Shown here piece after piece: positions 13,366-23,911 of a DNA stretch of 64,000 nt (position 1 is its first letter; every line of letters begins with the position of its first letter). The notes beneath the pieces are model-generated. The model saw nothing but the letters and a program-made list of their open reading frames with translations. It was not told the origin of the DNA and made no database searches. The position numbers were made by a program, and so were the translations under genes. Origin of the DNA: Cinnamomum chago (taxonomy: Eukaryota; Streptophyta; Magnoliopsida; Laurales; Lauraceae); NCBI GenBank assembly GCA_038049695.1, contig CP142452.1, forward strand, positions 54,642,501 through 54,706,500. Direction: 5' to 3'.

Positions 13366-15834
13366 TGATGGACCCGTTTCTTCTTTTCCACCTCTCTTCA
13401 GTCCCCGAGGCTACCGAAAGGCCGGCGGAGGGAAAATGAGAAAGGCGGGCATCAACATTTTTGTATGAGTATGCCAGATTTTCTATTCTACTCGGAATTT
13501 AGAAATGGTAATCCGGAGATCCACCTTCACAAGTAGAAGGGGAAATCAATCTTTTTTCCTAATTGTCCATTGCACATATATTTAAGGAAAGAGGCAATTT
13601 TTTTTTGAATGCTGTAAGAGGAGATGTTTTTTTGTTTGTCGTAGAAGGCGATTTTTTTTTGCCGTAAAAGGCGATGTTTGCCGTGAAAGGCGATTTTTTC
13701 GTAGAAGGCGATGTACAAATCTTATCAATAATGAAAGATAAGAATTGTGATCTTTTGTCTCTTTAGAAGAAATACAAAAAATAATAGAAAAGTAAGAAAA
13801 TGAATTCTGACTTCTCAGGAGATTGCGGGGACTCGTTTAGATCGACGGTCGCAAGTCATGTGTGGACTTCACCATTGTCCTTCAGATGAGAACCATGATG
13901 CTTTGATTCCTTTCGCTTGGCTTGAACTTCAGATTTTTAGAGGATAAGGACCAAGGGGATGCCCTATATCCAATAAAAAACCAAATAGACGGGCCGAAAA
14001 GCCGCGTCTAGGCCTTGTCGGATGGAAAGAGAGGGGCCTTGGGGGGGGGGGGGGGCAAGGGACTTCAATCACCTTGCGGTGTTTGTTGCAGAAGAGTTTC
14101 TTCAAGGTAACAGAGCCTACTTCTTGGATTTCTCTCTGGATCTGGATGGATGTCTTTGTGTGTATATGTTGATCTTTCTGGATCTGGCCTCTTTTTCTTC
14201 TTGGAATGACCCCCTTTTATAGGCTCTTGGTAGCCATGGGGTGGGTTTATGAGCATTGATGGCATTGATGCTCCATGATGGGAGGAGTTACAATTTTTAT
14301 TTCATTTATTTTTTAACTCCTTTTTCTTGGATTTTGATTAGCTGATGGAGAATGATGGGCATTTAATCTCCATGATGAGAGGAGTTTCATGGTTTTAATG
14401 CCATGATTGCTTTGATTTGTAACTCCTCTTTCCTTGCTTCTGATTGAGCCGTCCAAAATAATGGGTTAATGACTATATTAAGTTGTCATAAAACGGGTCA
14501 TTTAACTGCATTAAGTGGTCACCAGGGCGCTCGAAGATTCACGGGCCGTACCGCATCTTTTGAAATTCTTCTCGTGATGATCGTCGAGGGATCCGCATGT
14601 TGTTTGATGTCGGATGGCAATGCAACTTCAGACACTGGTTGATATCAGTGGGCCAGTAACATTTGTCCTGTCGATTTCTCGATCGGTTGGACAGAAATTG
14701 TACTTTCTTGGTCGGCCGGTTGGCGATTTTGAAGTGTGCGATGATGATCATATGCTTTTGATGGTAGATTCGAGATGTTGATGAAGCTTAGTTCATTTCA
14801 AACATCAAGAATCAGATTTTCGGAAAACCACAGGGGCTGGAATTCTCGAAACGCAAAAAAGGGTTGGAAAAATGGCCCTTTCGGCGGAAATCCGGCGACC
14901 ATGGGTTTCTTCCCCTTTTTTGGTCATCGTTTTTCGATCGTTTTTCAATCTTTTTCGACCCTTTTTTCTCCTGCATTTTTCTTAACATTTTCCCTCATTT
15001 ATTGGCTTGATTCTCCTAAAGAAAGCCTGACGAGAATCTGTGCAAATCGGAGCACAAAGTTTTCGATTTTCCGGGAAAGGCGAAGACTTTGTCGCCGATT
15101 TTCCGTCAGAAGTCGAAACTAGGTCAAATGATATCGGAATGACCTAAAATTTGAGGTGAAGCCTCTTGAGCAGTAGATAGGTCCAACGATGGGCTTTTTC
15201 GTGAGTTTTGAATCCGTGTGGGGTCCTGTCGCCAAAAGACTTGATTTTGTTGCGATGGAGATGTCGCACTTTTATGTGCGATCAACCGATGCCCGAAATT
15301 TGGCAGGGAGCCTATTGGAGTCATTTTGAGACGATCCATTAGCTCCAATTTAGAAGTCATAGTCCCAGGAAGGTCCACCGCCGGGAGGCTTGATTTTGTT
15401 CCCAAGCATCAAAGTCGGGTCAAACGTTGTCAGAATGACCTGAAATTTGACGTGCAGCCCTTTGGAAGCATGTTGAAGCCACCCATGTGCTCTGTTCGAT
15501 GGTTCTCGCCACTGAAAGGCTTGATTTTACTGCTCGAGGGTTAAACGTCGTTGGTTTGACTTGAAATTTGACACGGAGCCTTTTGGAGGTATTTTGAGAC
15601 CAACCGTAGGCTCGGATCGAAGATCTGACGTCTTCGACACTGTCGCCGCCAGGGGAGCCTGTTTAGCTACTAGAGGAGTGAAGTTAGGCCAATTGATGAT
15701 GGAATGGCTTGAAACTTCATATGGAGCCTCCTAGTGGCATTTTGAGGCCAGTTGTGTGCTCTGTTTGTGATAGGATGCGGCTTCATGTAGCTTTCAATGT
15801 TGAAGAGGCAAAGTGAAATTTTTTGGTGTCAACA
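13366..15834 (-). mobile_element. Solo LTR of a Tat-type gypsy element (copy C, 2.47 kb)
   Basis: On the + strand it starts TGATGGACCCG and ends TTGGTGTCAACA, with a perfect GTCAG duplication. The element strand is -, because the same LTR family is followed by a PBS in the opposite orientation at 41,936 and by a PPT at 21,773. It carries GCC-GGC minisatellite units near 13,650-13,710 and a TATA box (CTATAAAAGG on the - strand) at about 14,213-14,222. Diverged repeat units start at 15122, 15280, 15418, 15539 and 15687. It splits the integrase of element 1 between WAYRITV and RGPTKSNPF. Homopolymer G at about 14,041-14,055 may be unreliable. Confidence 0.92.
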
Positions 15835-16287
15835 GTCAGAGGTCCTACTAAGTCTAATCCATTTTCTATTGTTTATAGGAACGAGGCAGTCGTACCCCTG
15901 GAAACTCAGTTGCCCTCACTCAGGGTGGCGATTGCAGAAAATACCACAGTTGATCAAAATGCCGAACTAAGACTTCGAGAGTTGGAAAGTCTTAACAAGA
16001 AAAGGCTTGCAGCTAGACAAAGCATTGAAATTTATCAAGCTCGCTTGGCGGGATCTTTCAACAAGAAAGTACGTGAACGAGCCTTTAAGAAAGGAGATAT
16101 GTTCCTTGCAGTTAGAAGACCTATGATCCTCACCCACAAATCCAAAGGAAAGTTTGAACCTAAGTGGAAAGGACCTTACGTCATCGACAAAGTCTACTCA
16201 AATGGTGCATATGCAGTTCTCACTGTCGAAGGTGAAAGGTGTATAATGCCCATTAATGGAAAGTTTCTTAAACGTTACTATTCTTAA
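15835..16287 (+). pseudogene. Element 1 integrase C-terminal part and end of pol
   Basis: After one copy of the GTCAG duplication the integrase resumes with RGPTKSNPFSIVYRNEAVVP and is open to the TAA at 16,285-16,287. It ends …GKFLKRYYS, the same terminus as element 2 (GKFLKRYYP, 60,405). Basic residues in the tail (SFNKKVRERAFKKGD) match the usual C-terminal integrase DNA-binding region. It is non-functional because the upstream parts are broken. Confidence 0.88.
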
Positions 16288-16785
16288 GCATTTTCAGATT
16301 CATTTTCTTAGTTTAAGGATGGTATCTCAAACCTCCTTAACTAAAACAACATTAGTCATTTGGCCTCTACAAATACAGACCCCATTTGACTTTTAAAAGA
16401 AAAAGAAACCTCCTTTATTTGATTCCGGAGAATCAAGGCCGAACCCTGGCTCATGCCCCTACAAGGCCCCAACTAATGTTCATTTTACTTGACTAACTTT
16501 AGATTCAGATTTATCAAACCCAAATCCCGGCTAATGTCCCTATAAGACCCTATCTTATGTCTATTTCCCATCCCATTTCATTATGACTTACTTTTTTTAG
16601 TGAGTCATTTGAATCTGAAAATCAAAATCATACATTCTTTCCATATCAGAAAGCCATGAAGACAGATATGCAAAAGTATCACTTTCATTGATAGCATGTT
16701 CAAAAAAAAAAAAAAAAGAAGATTTGTAAATGAACACATCAGTGGGTCAAAAAAAGTGTGTGTGTTGGGGGGGGGGGGAGATAGT
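16288..16785 (+). mobile_element. Element 1 region between pol and the antisense ORF
   Basis: Non-coding 3' region of element 1. Two imperfect related segments (…CTCATGCCCCTACAAGGCCCC… and …CTAATGTCCCTATAAGACCC…) lie about 90 bp apart near 16,450 and 16,530. Homopolymer A (16,700-16,715) and G (16,770-16,779) tracts are present. No other structure is recognised. Confidence 0.5.
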
Positions 16786-17542
16786 CTAGCTTTCATAAAA
16801 GGCTTGACATTTTGCATCAAAGTCCTTCACATGCCTCTTCAGCATCTCCTTTTTAGCTATCATATATCTATACACTTGGAGTTCCTTCTCCTGTTGCTGC
16901 CAATCTGTCCCCAGATACTCGCCCAGTTTTGCTTCAAAGTCTTTCAGCTCATCTTCAGAAATTGTATGGCTATGCTGACAAGCCTGTACCCTCAAAGACT
17001 GCTTCTTGAACTCCGGCTGCTGGAACCTGTATTGCCGCTTCAGGTCACCGAGCATTGTATGGACTTTCTTGAGGCTCATTCTAAGTGATGACAGAGCTGT
17101 AAGAATTTCACCTTGGGCAATCATAGGGACGTCTAGTTCTTGACGTCCAACCTCCACTTGTGCTTGGAGGTCGGCTAGTCTTTGCTCCACCTCTAGTTCG
17201 AATAAAGCAATGATATTCAAGCCATGGAGATTTGTCAAACTCTCCAGATAAGCTAAGAGCTCATAAAAAATGGCTCTCAGAGGTGTTCTGTCTAGGGGTA
17301 CCCAAGTCATGCTGAAGACATTGTTCACGGTACGCCGACAGTTAGGTAACTGTGCTAGATTACCGCTGGTAAGAGTGTAGGTTATCCCAGCACTGTCATC
17401 CTGATACAGTCTCTTTGTTCCTTGGGCGAAATCGTCAATGGAACAAGGCTGAAGGATGCATCGCCTAGCACCCGAGGGACAACGGAAGAATCGATATTGC
17501 GGGTGCTTCCCTCCACTTTCGTGAGAGCTGTAGAAGAAGTCC
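16786..17542 (-). CDS. Antisense extra ORF (aORF) of element 1, last exon
   Basis: About 252 codons are open on the - strand, opposite to gag-pol and just downstream of it. The open frame continues upstream of a GTG at 17,328 without a stop, as far as a strong 3' splice-site-like sequence (pyrimidine tract then CATGAAG) at 17,543-17,575. I therefore read it as the last exon of a spliced gene. The first part is rich in Cys/Arg/Tyr (HPQYRFFRCPSGARRC); the last ~140 residues are predicted by eye to be coiled coil (ELEVEQRLADLQAQVEVGRQ). Extra antisense ORFs between pol and the 3' LTR are known in Tat-lineage elements. I recognise no enzymatic domain. Upstream exons, expected at about 17,600-18,515, were not identified. 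Confidence 0.55.
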
Positions 17543-18515
17543 CTTCATGAAAACAAAGAGAAAAGAAAAGGAAAAAATGTTAGATTGCAGAATTTTGTAA
17601 AATTTTGGTCACACCTCCCCTCACTTTGAAGATGGGCAGAAACCCAGAGGAAAAAGATGTACTTGATTCTAAACTTCGGCAGGGCAACAAGTGCGCGCTC
17701 ATAGATTTGTGAACCAAGGTCTCCGGTCAAGCTGGGCAGTAAGTGCGCGCTAAAGACCATATGGAGACATGCATAAAGATGGATAAATGCAGAAAAGAAA
17801 ATCAAAGTAGGAACGGATAGCCAGCGGCCAAGATTTTGTAAATCCAAATACCTAGCAGCTAAGTCAGAAACAGAACTGGGCGGCTAAGGTTTTGATGTCC
17901 TAGTTCTTAGCGGCTAAAATTGTGCCCCTTCACTCTTTCAGCAGCTAAAGCACAACGACTTCGTTAGCAGTCAACATTCAAGACTCAATGGTCAATCACC
18001 AGGCTTCTGCAGGGAAAACCCTGACGACCGCTATCTCACTGCTTTGAGGCCTAGCGGCTAACCAAAACCTCCCACAAGCTATAACCATTCATCCCCAACA
18101 TCCAGCGGCTAAGGTCAGCCCATTACCGGTCAGTATCTTCCTTAAGACCCTGGGTGGCCAAAAGCCCCAAATTACAAAACCTCAGTGGCCAACTATTCTG
18201 GAGCCAGTCGTAAAATACCCAGCGGTCACCCACAACATTGGACGGCCACTTATCTCCCCCGGCAACGATCGCCATTCAAGTGTTAGGTCAATGCTCAAAA
18301 ACTATACTGACGGGGTGTGTGTTCTAGGAAAGCAGAAGGCATAGTCCTTCACTAGAACCAGTCAGTCATTCTGCTTGGACTGTTGGCCTGAAATCACAAA
18401 CTTAGGCTGCTGCAATGGAAAATCAAGACCCTAAATGGGTTCTGTACTCAAGCCAAAACCGAAAAGATTGTAATCCATGCCAAAAGTCAGACCACGCATC
18501 AGGTTGTAACAGAGT
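17543..18515 (-). mobile_element. Element 1 3' region upstream of the aORF exon
   Basis: This is about 1 kb with no convincing ORF. From 17,820 to 18,260 a GCGGCTAA / GTGGCCAA type word recurs roughly every 25-45 bp, for example AGCGGCTAAGG, AGCGGCTAACC and GGTGGCCAA. It may hold upstream exons and the promoter of the antisense ORF, but none could be fixed. The region ends where LTR fragment A begins. Confidence 0.45.
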
Positions 18516-19212
18516 TGATGGGCTCGGCCTTTCGTCCTCTCCCTCCGCCCCGGGGGCTGCCGGGGTTCGGCGGAGGAGGAAAGGCGAGTCATCAACATTT
18601 TTTTTTGTACGGGTATGCCAGATTTTCTATTCTACTTGGAATTTAAAGTGATGATCCAGAGATTCACCTTCACAAGTAGAAAGGAAATCAACTCTTTTTT
18701 CTAACTGTCCATTGCATATATACTTTAATAAAGAGACATAATTTTTTTAAATGTCGTGAGAGACTATTTTTCTTTGTTTGCCGTGAAAGGCAATTTTTGT
18801 TTGCCATGAAAGGCGATTTGTGCTATGAAAGGCCGTTTTGCCGTGAAAGGCGATTTTGCCGTAGAAGGCGATTTACAAATCTCATCAATAGTGAAAGACA
18901 AGAAATATGATTTTTTTGTCTCTTTCAAAGAATACAAGATACAATAGAAAAGTGAGAAAATGAATCTGACTTCTTAGGAGATTACGGGGACTCATTCAGA
19001 TCGACGGTCGCAAGTCATGTATGGACTTCGCCATCGTCCTTCAGATGAGAACGCATGATGTTTTGATTCTTTGGCTTGACTTGGACCTCAGATTTTTAGA
19101 GGATAAAGACCAGGGGGAGGTCCTATATCCAATAAAAAAGAGTAAACGGGCTGAAGAGCCGCGTTTAGGCCATGTTGGACAGAAGGAGAGGAGATCTTGG
19201 GGGGTGCCCCCC
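18516..19212 (-). mobile_element. Tat-type LTR fragment A, truncated by insertion of LTR B
   Basis: It starts TGATGGGCTCGGCC and aligns with LTR copies B and C through the minisatellite (GCCGTGAAAGGCGATTTT units, 18,772-18,872) and the diagnostic GATCGACGGTCGCAAG segment. It ends at a C-run where LTR B begins with TGATGGACCCG. In copies B and C the LTR continues (TTGATCACCTT…TGTTTGTTGCAG), so A has been split. Its remainder should lie to the right of the B element's 5' LTR, outside the window. Confidence 0.85.
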
Positions 19213-21772
19213 TGATGGACCCGATTTTTTCTCTCTCTCCTCTCCTCTCCCATCCATCCCCAGGGTCGCCGAGAGGAAAATCGAATGGAGGGAAGAAAGG
19301 GGAGAAAATAAGAAGGGCATCTACATTTTTGTACGGGTATGCAAGATTTTCTATTCTACTTGGAATTTGGAAGTGGCGATCCGGAGATCCACCTTCGCAA
19401 GTAGAAAGGAAATCAACCTTTTTCTAACTTTCCATTGCACAAATATTTAAGAAAAGAGACGGTTTTTGAATGCCGTGAAAGGCGATTTACAAATCTTATC
19501 AAAATGAAAGACAAGAATTGTGATTTTTTTGTCTCTTAAAAAAAAATACAAAGTACAATAGAAAAGTAAGAATGAGAATTTGACTTCTCAGGAGATTGTG
19601 GGGACCAGTTCAGATCGACGGTCGCAAGACATGTATGGACTCCGTCATTGTCCTTCAAATGAGAACGCTTGATGCTTTGATTCTTCGGCTTGGCTTGGGC
19701 TTCAGTTTTTCAGAGGATAAGGACCAAGGGAAGGTCCTTTACCCAATGAAAAACGAAGAGTCGGGCTGAAGAGCCGCGTCTTGGCCATGTTGAGTAGAAG
19801 AAGAGGAGGCTTTTACTCCCCCCCCTAAGGGGCTTTGATCACCTTTGGGTGTTTGTTGCAGCAGAGTTTCTCCTTGCAACAAAGTTTCTTCAGAGTAGCG
19901 GGGTTTCTAGATTTTGAGTTCGGGATTACGGGATTTTGTGTGTTGTGCCATCTGGCTTCTTGGAGTCACCTCCTTTTATAGGCATTTGGTAGCCTTTAGG
20001 TGACTTTATGGGTTTTAATGCATTAAAACCACATAATGGGAGGAGTTACAAGTTTTAAATCCTTTGTTTTGTAACTCCTTTTTCATGGCTTCTGATTGGC
20101 CGGTGGAGATAATGGGCATTTAATCGCCTTCAATCTCCATGATGAGAGGAGTCTCATAACTTTAATGTCATGATGACTTGGACTTGTAACTCCCATTTCC
20201 TTGCTTCTGATAGGGCCGTCCAAAATAATGAGTTAATGACCGCATTTAGTTAGGTCAATTAACATCTTTATATGGTCGCCGAGGAGTTGAAGAGTTGCGG
20301 GCTGTGCCTCGTCTTTTGAAATTCTTCTTGCGATGATCGACGATGGATCTTCTTGTCGATCGATGTCGGATGATCACGCGACTTCAGACATTAGTTGATA
20401 CCAGCGGGCCGATGACATTTATCTTGTCGATTTCTCGATCGGTCGGACAGAAAGTGCACTTTTTTGGTCACCCGGATGGCGATCTTGGAGCGATCGGTGA
20501 TGATTTCATGCTCTTAACGGCGGATCCGTGATATTGACGAAGATCAGTCGTTTTTGAGCATCAAAAATCAGATTTTCAGGAAATCATAGGGGTTAGAACT
20601 CCGGAAATGCGAAAGAGGATGGAAAACGGGTCAACCGGCGACGAATCCGGTGTCACGGATTTCTATGGTCGTTGAAGATATGGGCTAGGGTCGCCAGTTG
20701 CGACCATGGGCCAAGGTCTCCGGCGACCATAGGCCATGGTCGCCGCCGATGACCATGGGGATTGGTCCCCTTTTGGTCGCCGTTTCTCGGCCGTTCTTTG
20801 GTCTTTTTCGCCGCCGTTTTCTCCTGGATTTTTCTTAACATTTCTCTTCATTTTTTGGCTTGATTCTCTTGAAGAAAACCTGACAAGAAGTTGTGCAAAA
20901 CTGGGCACAAAGTTTCCTATTTTTTGGAAAAGCCGAAGACTTTGCCTTGTAGAGTTGCCGTTTTTGTCAAGAGTCGAAACTAGGTCAAACGATGTCGGAA
21001 TGACCTGAAATTTGACGTGGAGCTTCCCGAGCAGTAGATAGGACCAACCATGGGCTTTTTCTTGAGTTTTGAAGCCGTTTGTGGTCCTGTTGTTGCTAGG
21101 CTTGATTTTTCCGCGAGGAAGATGTCGCGCTTTGATGAGCGGTCAACCGATGTCTGATTGACCTGAAATTCGACAGGGAGCCTATTGGAGTCATTTTGAG
21201 ATGATCCATTAGCTATGATTTGGTTGTCATGGTCCCGGGGTGCTCCACTGCCGGTAGCCTTGATTTTCTTTCGGAGTGTCAAAGTCGGGTCAAACTTTGT
21301 CGGAATGACCTGAAATCTGACGTGCAGCCCTTTTGAAGCATGTTGAAGCCACCTATGTGCTCCGTTTGATGAGTAATGGTCCCAGCAGTTCTCACCGCCG
21401 AGAGGCTTGATTTTCTTTCGGAGCGTCAAAGTCGGGTCAAACATTGTCGGAATGACTTGAAATTTGACGTGGAGCCTTTTGGAGGTATTTTGAGACCATC
21501 CATAGGCTCAGATCGAAGTTTTGATGTCTTCGATGCCGCCGCTGCCAGGAGCGCTGTTTGGTTGCCGGAGGAGTGAAGTTAGGCCAAATGATGTTTGAAT
21601 GGCCCGAAACTTCATGTGGACTCTTTTTTTGGTTGTCTTAAAGGATCTATCAGTTTTCAAGTGATTCTGATAAGATCTAATGCTTGAAGCGGCATTGCCT
21701 GTTTGTAGTAGGATGCGACTTCATGTGGCTTCGTGATGTTGAAGAGGTAAAGTGACATTTTTGGTGTCAACA
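19213..21772 (-). mobile_element. Tat-type 3' LTR, copy B (2.56 kb)
   Basis: Complete LTR, TGATGGACCCG … GGTGTCAACA on the + strand. The purine tract read on the - strand just before TGTTGACACC (21,773-21,787) makes this a 3' LTR, with internal sequence extending rightward. A TATA box (GCCTATAAAAGG on the - strand) lies at about 19,972-19,983. Repeat units start at 20983, 21141, 21288, 21435 and 21582 (spacings 158, 147, 147, 147). Only about one GCC-GGC minisatellite unit is present (19,470), fewer than in copies A, C and element 2. Its 5' LTR is not in the window. Confidence 0.9.
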
Positions 21773-21787
21773 AATGCCCCCTCGAGG
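21773..21787 (-). other. Polypurine tract of the B element
   Basis: Read on the - strand this is CCTCGAGGGGGCATT, directly abutting the LTR start TGTTGACACC. This is the position and composition of a plus-strand priming tract. Confidence 0.8.
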
Positions 21788-22009
21788 TATAACAGCGAGT
21801 AGCTTTTGGAGTCGGTGTGCCTCGAAAAGAAAACTTGAAGGTGAGCTTTCGACTTAACCAAGAGTCTTTGAGCATTTTTTTTAATAGCCTTTTGAGTTTC
21901 CAAGGGGATTTTATGGTAATGAGAGGGATCGCGTACCATCTGAAGGCAAAGTTTTGAAAATGACATGAGGGAGTTGGATTTGGGTTTTGGATTTTGGGTT
22001 TTTCCTTTT

Positions 22010-22300
22010 GATCTTGTGAACCTAAGGGCTTTATGTGGCGCATCAGGCGATCAAGAAGGATTTTTGGTTTTTGACTTTGTAACCTAACAAGCTGTATGTG
22101 GCAGGTTAGGGGGTCGAAGTTTGATTTTTGGATTTTGACCTTGTTACCCAACAAGCTGTATGTGGCAAGTTGGGGGGTCGGATTTTGGTTTTGACCTTGT
22201 GACCTAATAAGCTGTATGTGGCGAGCCAGGGTGTCGGGGATTTTTTGGTTTTGGCCTTGTGACCGAACAAGCTTTATGTGGCAAGTTAGGGGACCAGGGT
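22010..22300 (-). repeat. Tandem repeat, five units of ~60 bp, in the B element 3' region
   Basis: Units start at 22010, 22073, 22137, 22193 and 22253 (spacings 63, 64, 56, 60). The core is GACCTTGTGACCTAACAAGC followed by TGTATGTGGC and a G-rich end. It lies between the 3' LTR and the promoter of the antisense ORF. Tandem arrays in this part of Tat-lineage elements are an established source of plant satellites. Confidence 0.8.
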
Positions 22301-22574
22301 GTGGTTTTTGTTGGTTGTCAATTACAAGATTTTGGTTTATGAGGTTGGATGGTTTGGTTTATTGGGAACTCATGAGGCTTTCTTTTCTCTTCCTTTTTTT
22401 TTTGAATGGTTTAATCGACTCAAAAGAGGCATGAAACCATTTTGTATGCTCTTGGGAAGAGAAATTTTTTTGAAAGGAAGCCCCTTTTAGTGCCTAGGTG
22501 GTCAAACCTGACTCATGTGGGCTAGTCCATGGGACTTTAAGCTTTTGAAGGTGGCTTAGATCTCACATGGTGTC

Positions 22575-22800
22575 ATTTTGTAAAGAATATCTAAAAATAC
22601 CTCTTTTGGATAAAAGTATTCTTACTTGGAGAGAATCTCTCAAGTTTCCTGTCTTTTGGGAGAGATTTTCTCAAAGTATCCCTCTTTGGGAGAGAATATT
22701 TCTCATTCCCTTTCCTTTTGGAGAAGATTTCTCAAAGAATCTTCTCTTTAGGAGAGAATATCTCAAATCTCCTTTCTTTTTGGGAAGGTTGCTAATTTTT
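22575..22800. repeat. Short tandem repeat (GGGAGAGAATATCTCAAA type), about six units
   Basis: Imperfect ~30-40 bp units of the form TTTGGGAGAGAATATCTCAAA-TCCCTTTCC repeat from about 22,575 to 22,800. The GAGA…TCTC halves give each unit weak dyad symmetry (GAGAATATCTC). The array lies 50-280 bp upstream of the aORF TATA box, so it sits in its promoter. Confidence 0.7.
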
Positions 22801-22852
22801 AGCACTTACCTCCTTTCTTTTCTCCTTGTTTCCTCGTTTGGTTTGCTCTCTT

Positions 22853-22943
22853 CTATAAAAGCAAGGGGTGGATTGGATCTTTGCTTATTTTCTTTCTTTC
22901 TTTGCAAGAATCTCCAAGAGTGCTCCAAGCTCAAGAGTTCTTC
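22853..22943 (+). promoter_or_regulatory. TATA box and 5' UTR start of the B element antisense ORF
   Basis: CTATAAAAGCAAGG at 22,853-22,866 is a good plant TATA box. It is followed by a pyrimidine-rich stretch and …GCTCAAGAGTTCTTC, which continues, after the CACTA element is removed, into TTCTTCAAAG and the ATG at 37,272. The original 5' UTR was therefore about 100 bases. The CACTA insertion now separates promoter and start codon by 14.3 kb. Confidence 0.65.
22941..22943. repeat. CACTA target-site duplication TTC, left copy
   Basis: TTC at 22941-22943 and 37231-37233 flank the terminal inverted repeats. A 3-bp duplication is the rule for CACTA transposons. The local TTCTTC context makes the exact phase slightly ambiguous. 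Confidence 0.8.
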
Positions 22944-22960
22944 CACTACTAGAAAAAAGG
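22944..22960. repeat. CACTA terminal inverted repeat, left
   Basis: CACTACTAGAAAAAAGG, matching the reverse complement of the right end (CACTACTAGAAAAGAGG) at 16 of 17 positions. Confidence 0.93.
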
Positions 22961-22964
22961 GCTT

Positions 22965-23450
22965 TTATATCGGCTAAAAACCGATATAAAAGACCTATTA
23001 TATCGGTTTTTCAGTAAGCTTTAAACCGATATAAGTACCCCCGATATAATAAACAACAATAACCGATATAATATGTGTAATATTTCATATCGGTTTTTGG
23101 ACAACTGATGTCTTTTGAACCCGGAAATATAACACATATTATTGTAAAACCGATATAAAATAAAAGTAAAACCGATATAAAAAATATTTATCATATCGGT
23201 TTTCGATAAACTGATGTGTTTTGAAACTGAAATTACTGTAAAACCGATATAAAAAAGAGTGAAACCGATATAAAAAAAATTTATAATATCGGTTTTCGGA
23301 GAACGGATGTGTTTTGAGACTGAAAACCGATATAAAAAAGAGTGAAACCGATATAAAAATAATTTATAATATCGGTTATAAAGGGCTTTGTTATATCGGT
23401 TTTTTTGGATTGTATTATATCGTTTGTTCTGTAACCGATTTAATATTATA
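22965..23450. repeat. CACTA left subterminal repeat array (ACCGATATAAAA)
   Basis: About 20 copies of ACCGATATAA or its reverse TTATATCGGT occur in both orientations, often facing each other. Arrays like these are the binding sites of TNPA-type proteins in En/Spm. Reading frames across this region are repeat artefacts. Confidence 0.88.
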
Positions 23451-23911
23451 TATGCATTTTTTTTTATCAAAAGAATTTGCATTGATGCAGTACCATTAAT
23501 GCAGCACAGTACTGTACACCAATAAAACTTTGCACTATATATACACATTAATAAATTGATCATATATATATAACTAATTAATAATTAACATAATAAAGCT
23601 TGACTAGACAAATTGCTCTATGGAAATATTGTGTGTGTATATATATATATAGTATATATCTACATCATCTTCCATGGGATGTACAAAAAGTTGGAACTAT
23701 ATATAAACAAAAAAACCAAAAGATAAATAATCATAATTTACCTCCAGAGCTTTCATCTTTTCGCTTCCCTTGGAGGCAAGACCCAACTCCTTTTTTACTG
23801 GCGCTAGCTATGATCAGTTTCTGAAAAAAATTTACACTGAATCATCTGTGAAATTGCACTCAATCAACCTGTGTAGGGTTTGAAGGTCCTACCTCTAATG
23901 TAGGTTGTCCT
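23451..23911. other. CACTA internal left region without genes
   Basis: AT-rich sequence with a short TA dinucleotide run (about 23,630-23,660). No conserved coding region is visible. It ends at the truncated retrotransposon LTR. Confidence 0.5.

Noticed and set aside
20980..21444. 154-aa ORF on the - strand in LTR B
   Set aside because: Same repeat units as above read in LTR B; no conservation of the frame in copy C.
21657..22154. 165-aa ORF on the - strand spanning the LTR B end and tandem repeats
   Set aside because: It crosses the LTR/PPT boundary and a tandem array, so it is not a plausible gene.
23021..23563. 180-aa ORF on the - strand
   Set aside because: It is composed of translated ACCGATATAAAA subterminal repeats of the CACTA element.
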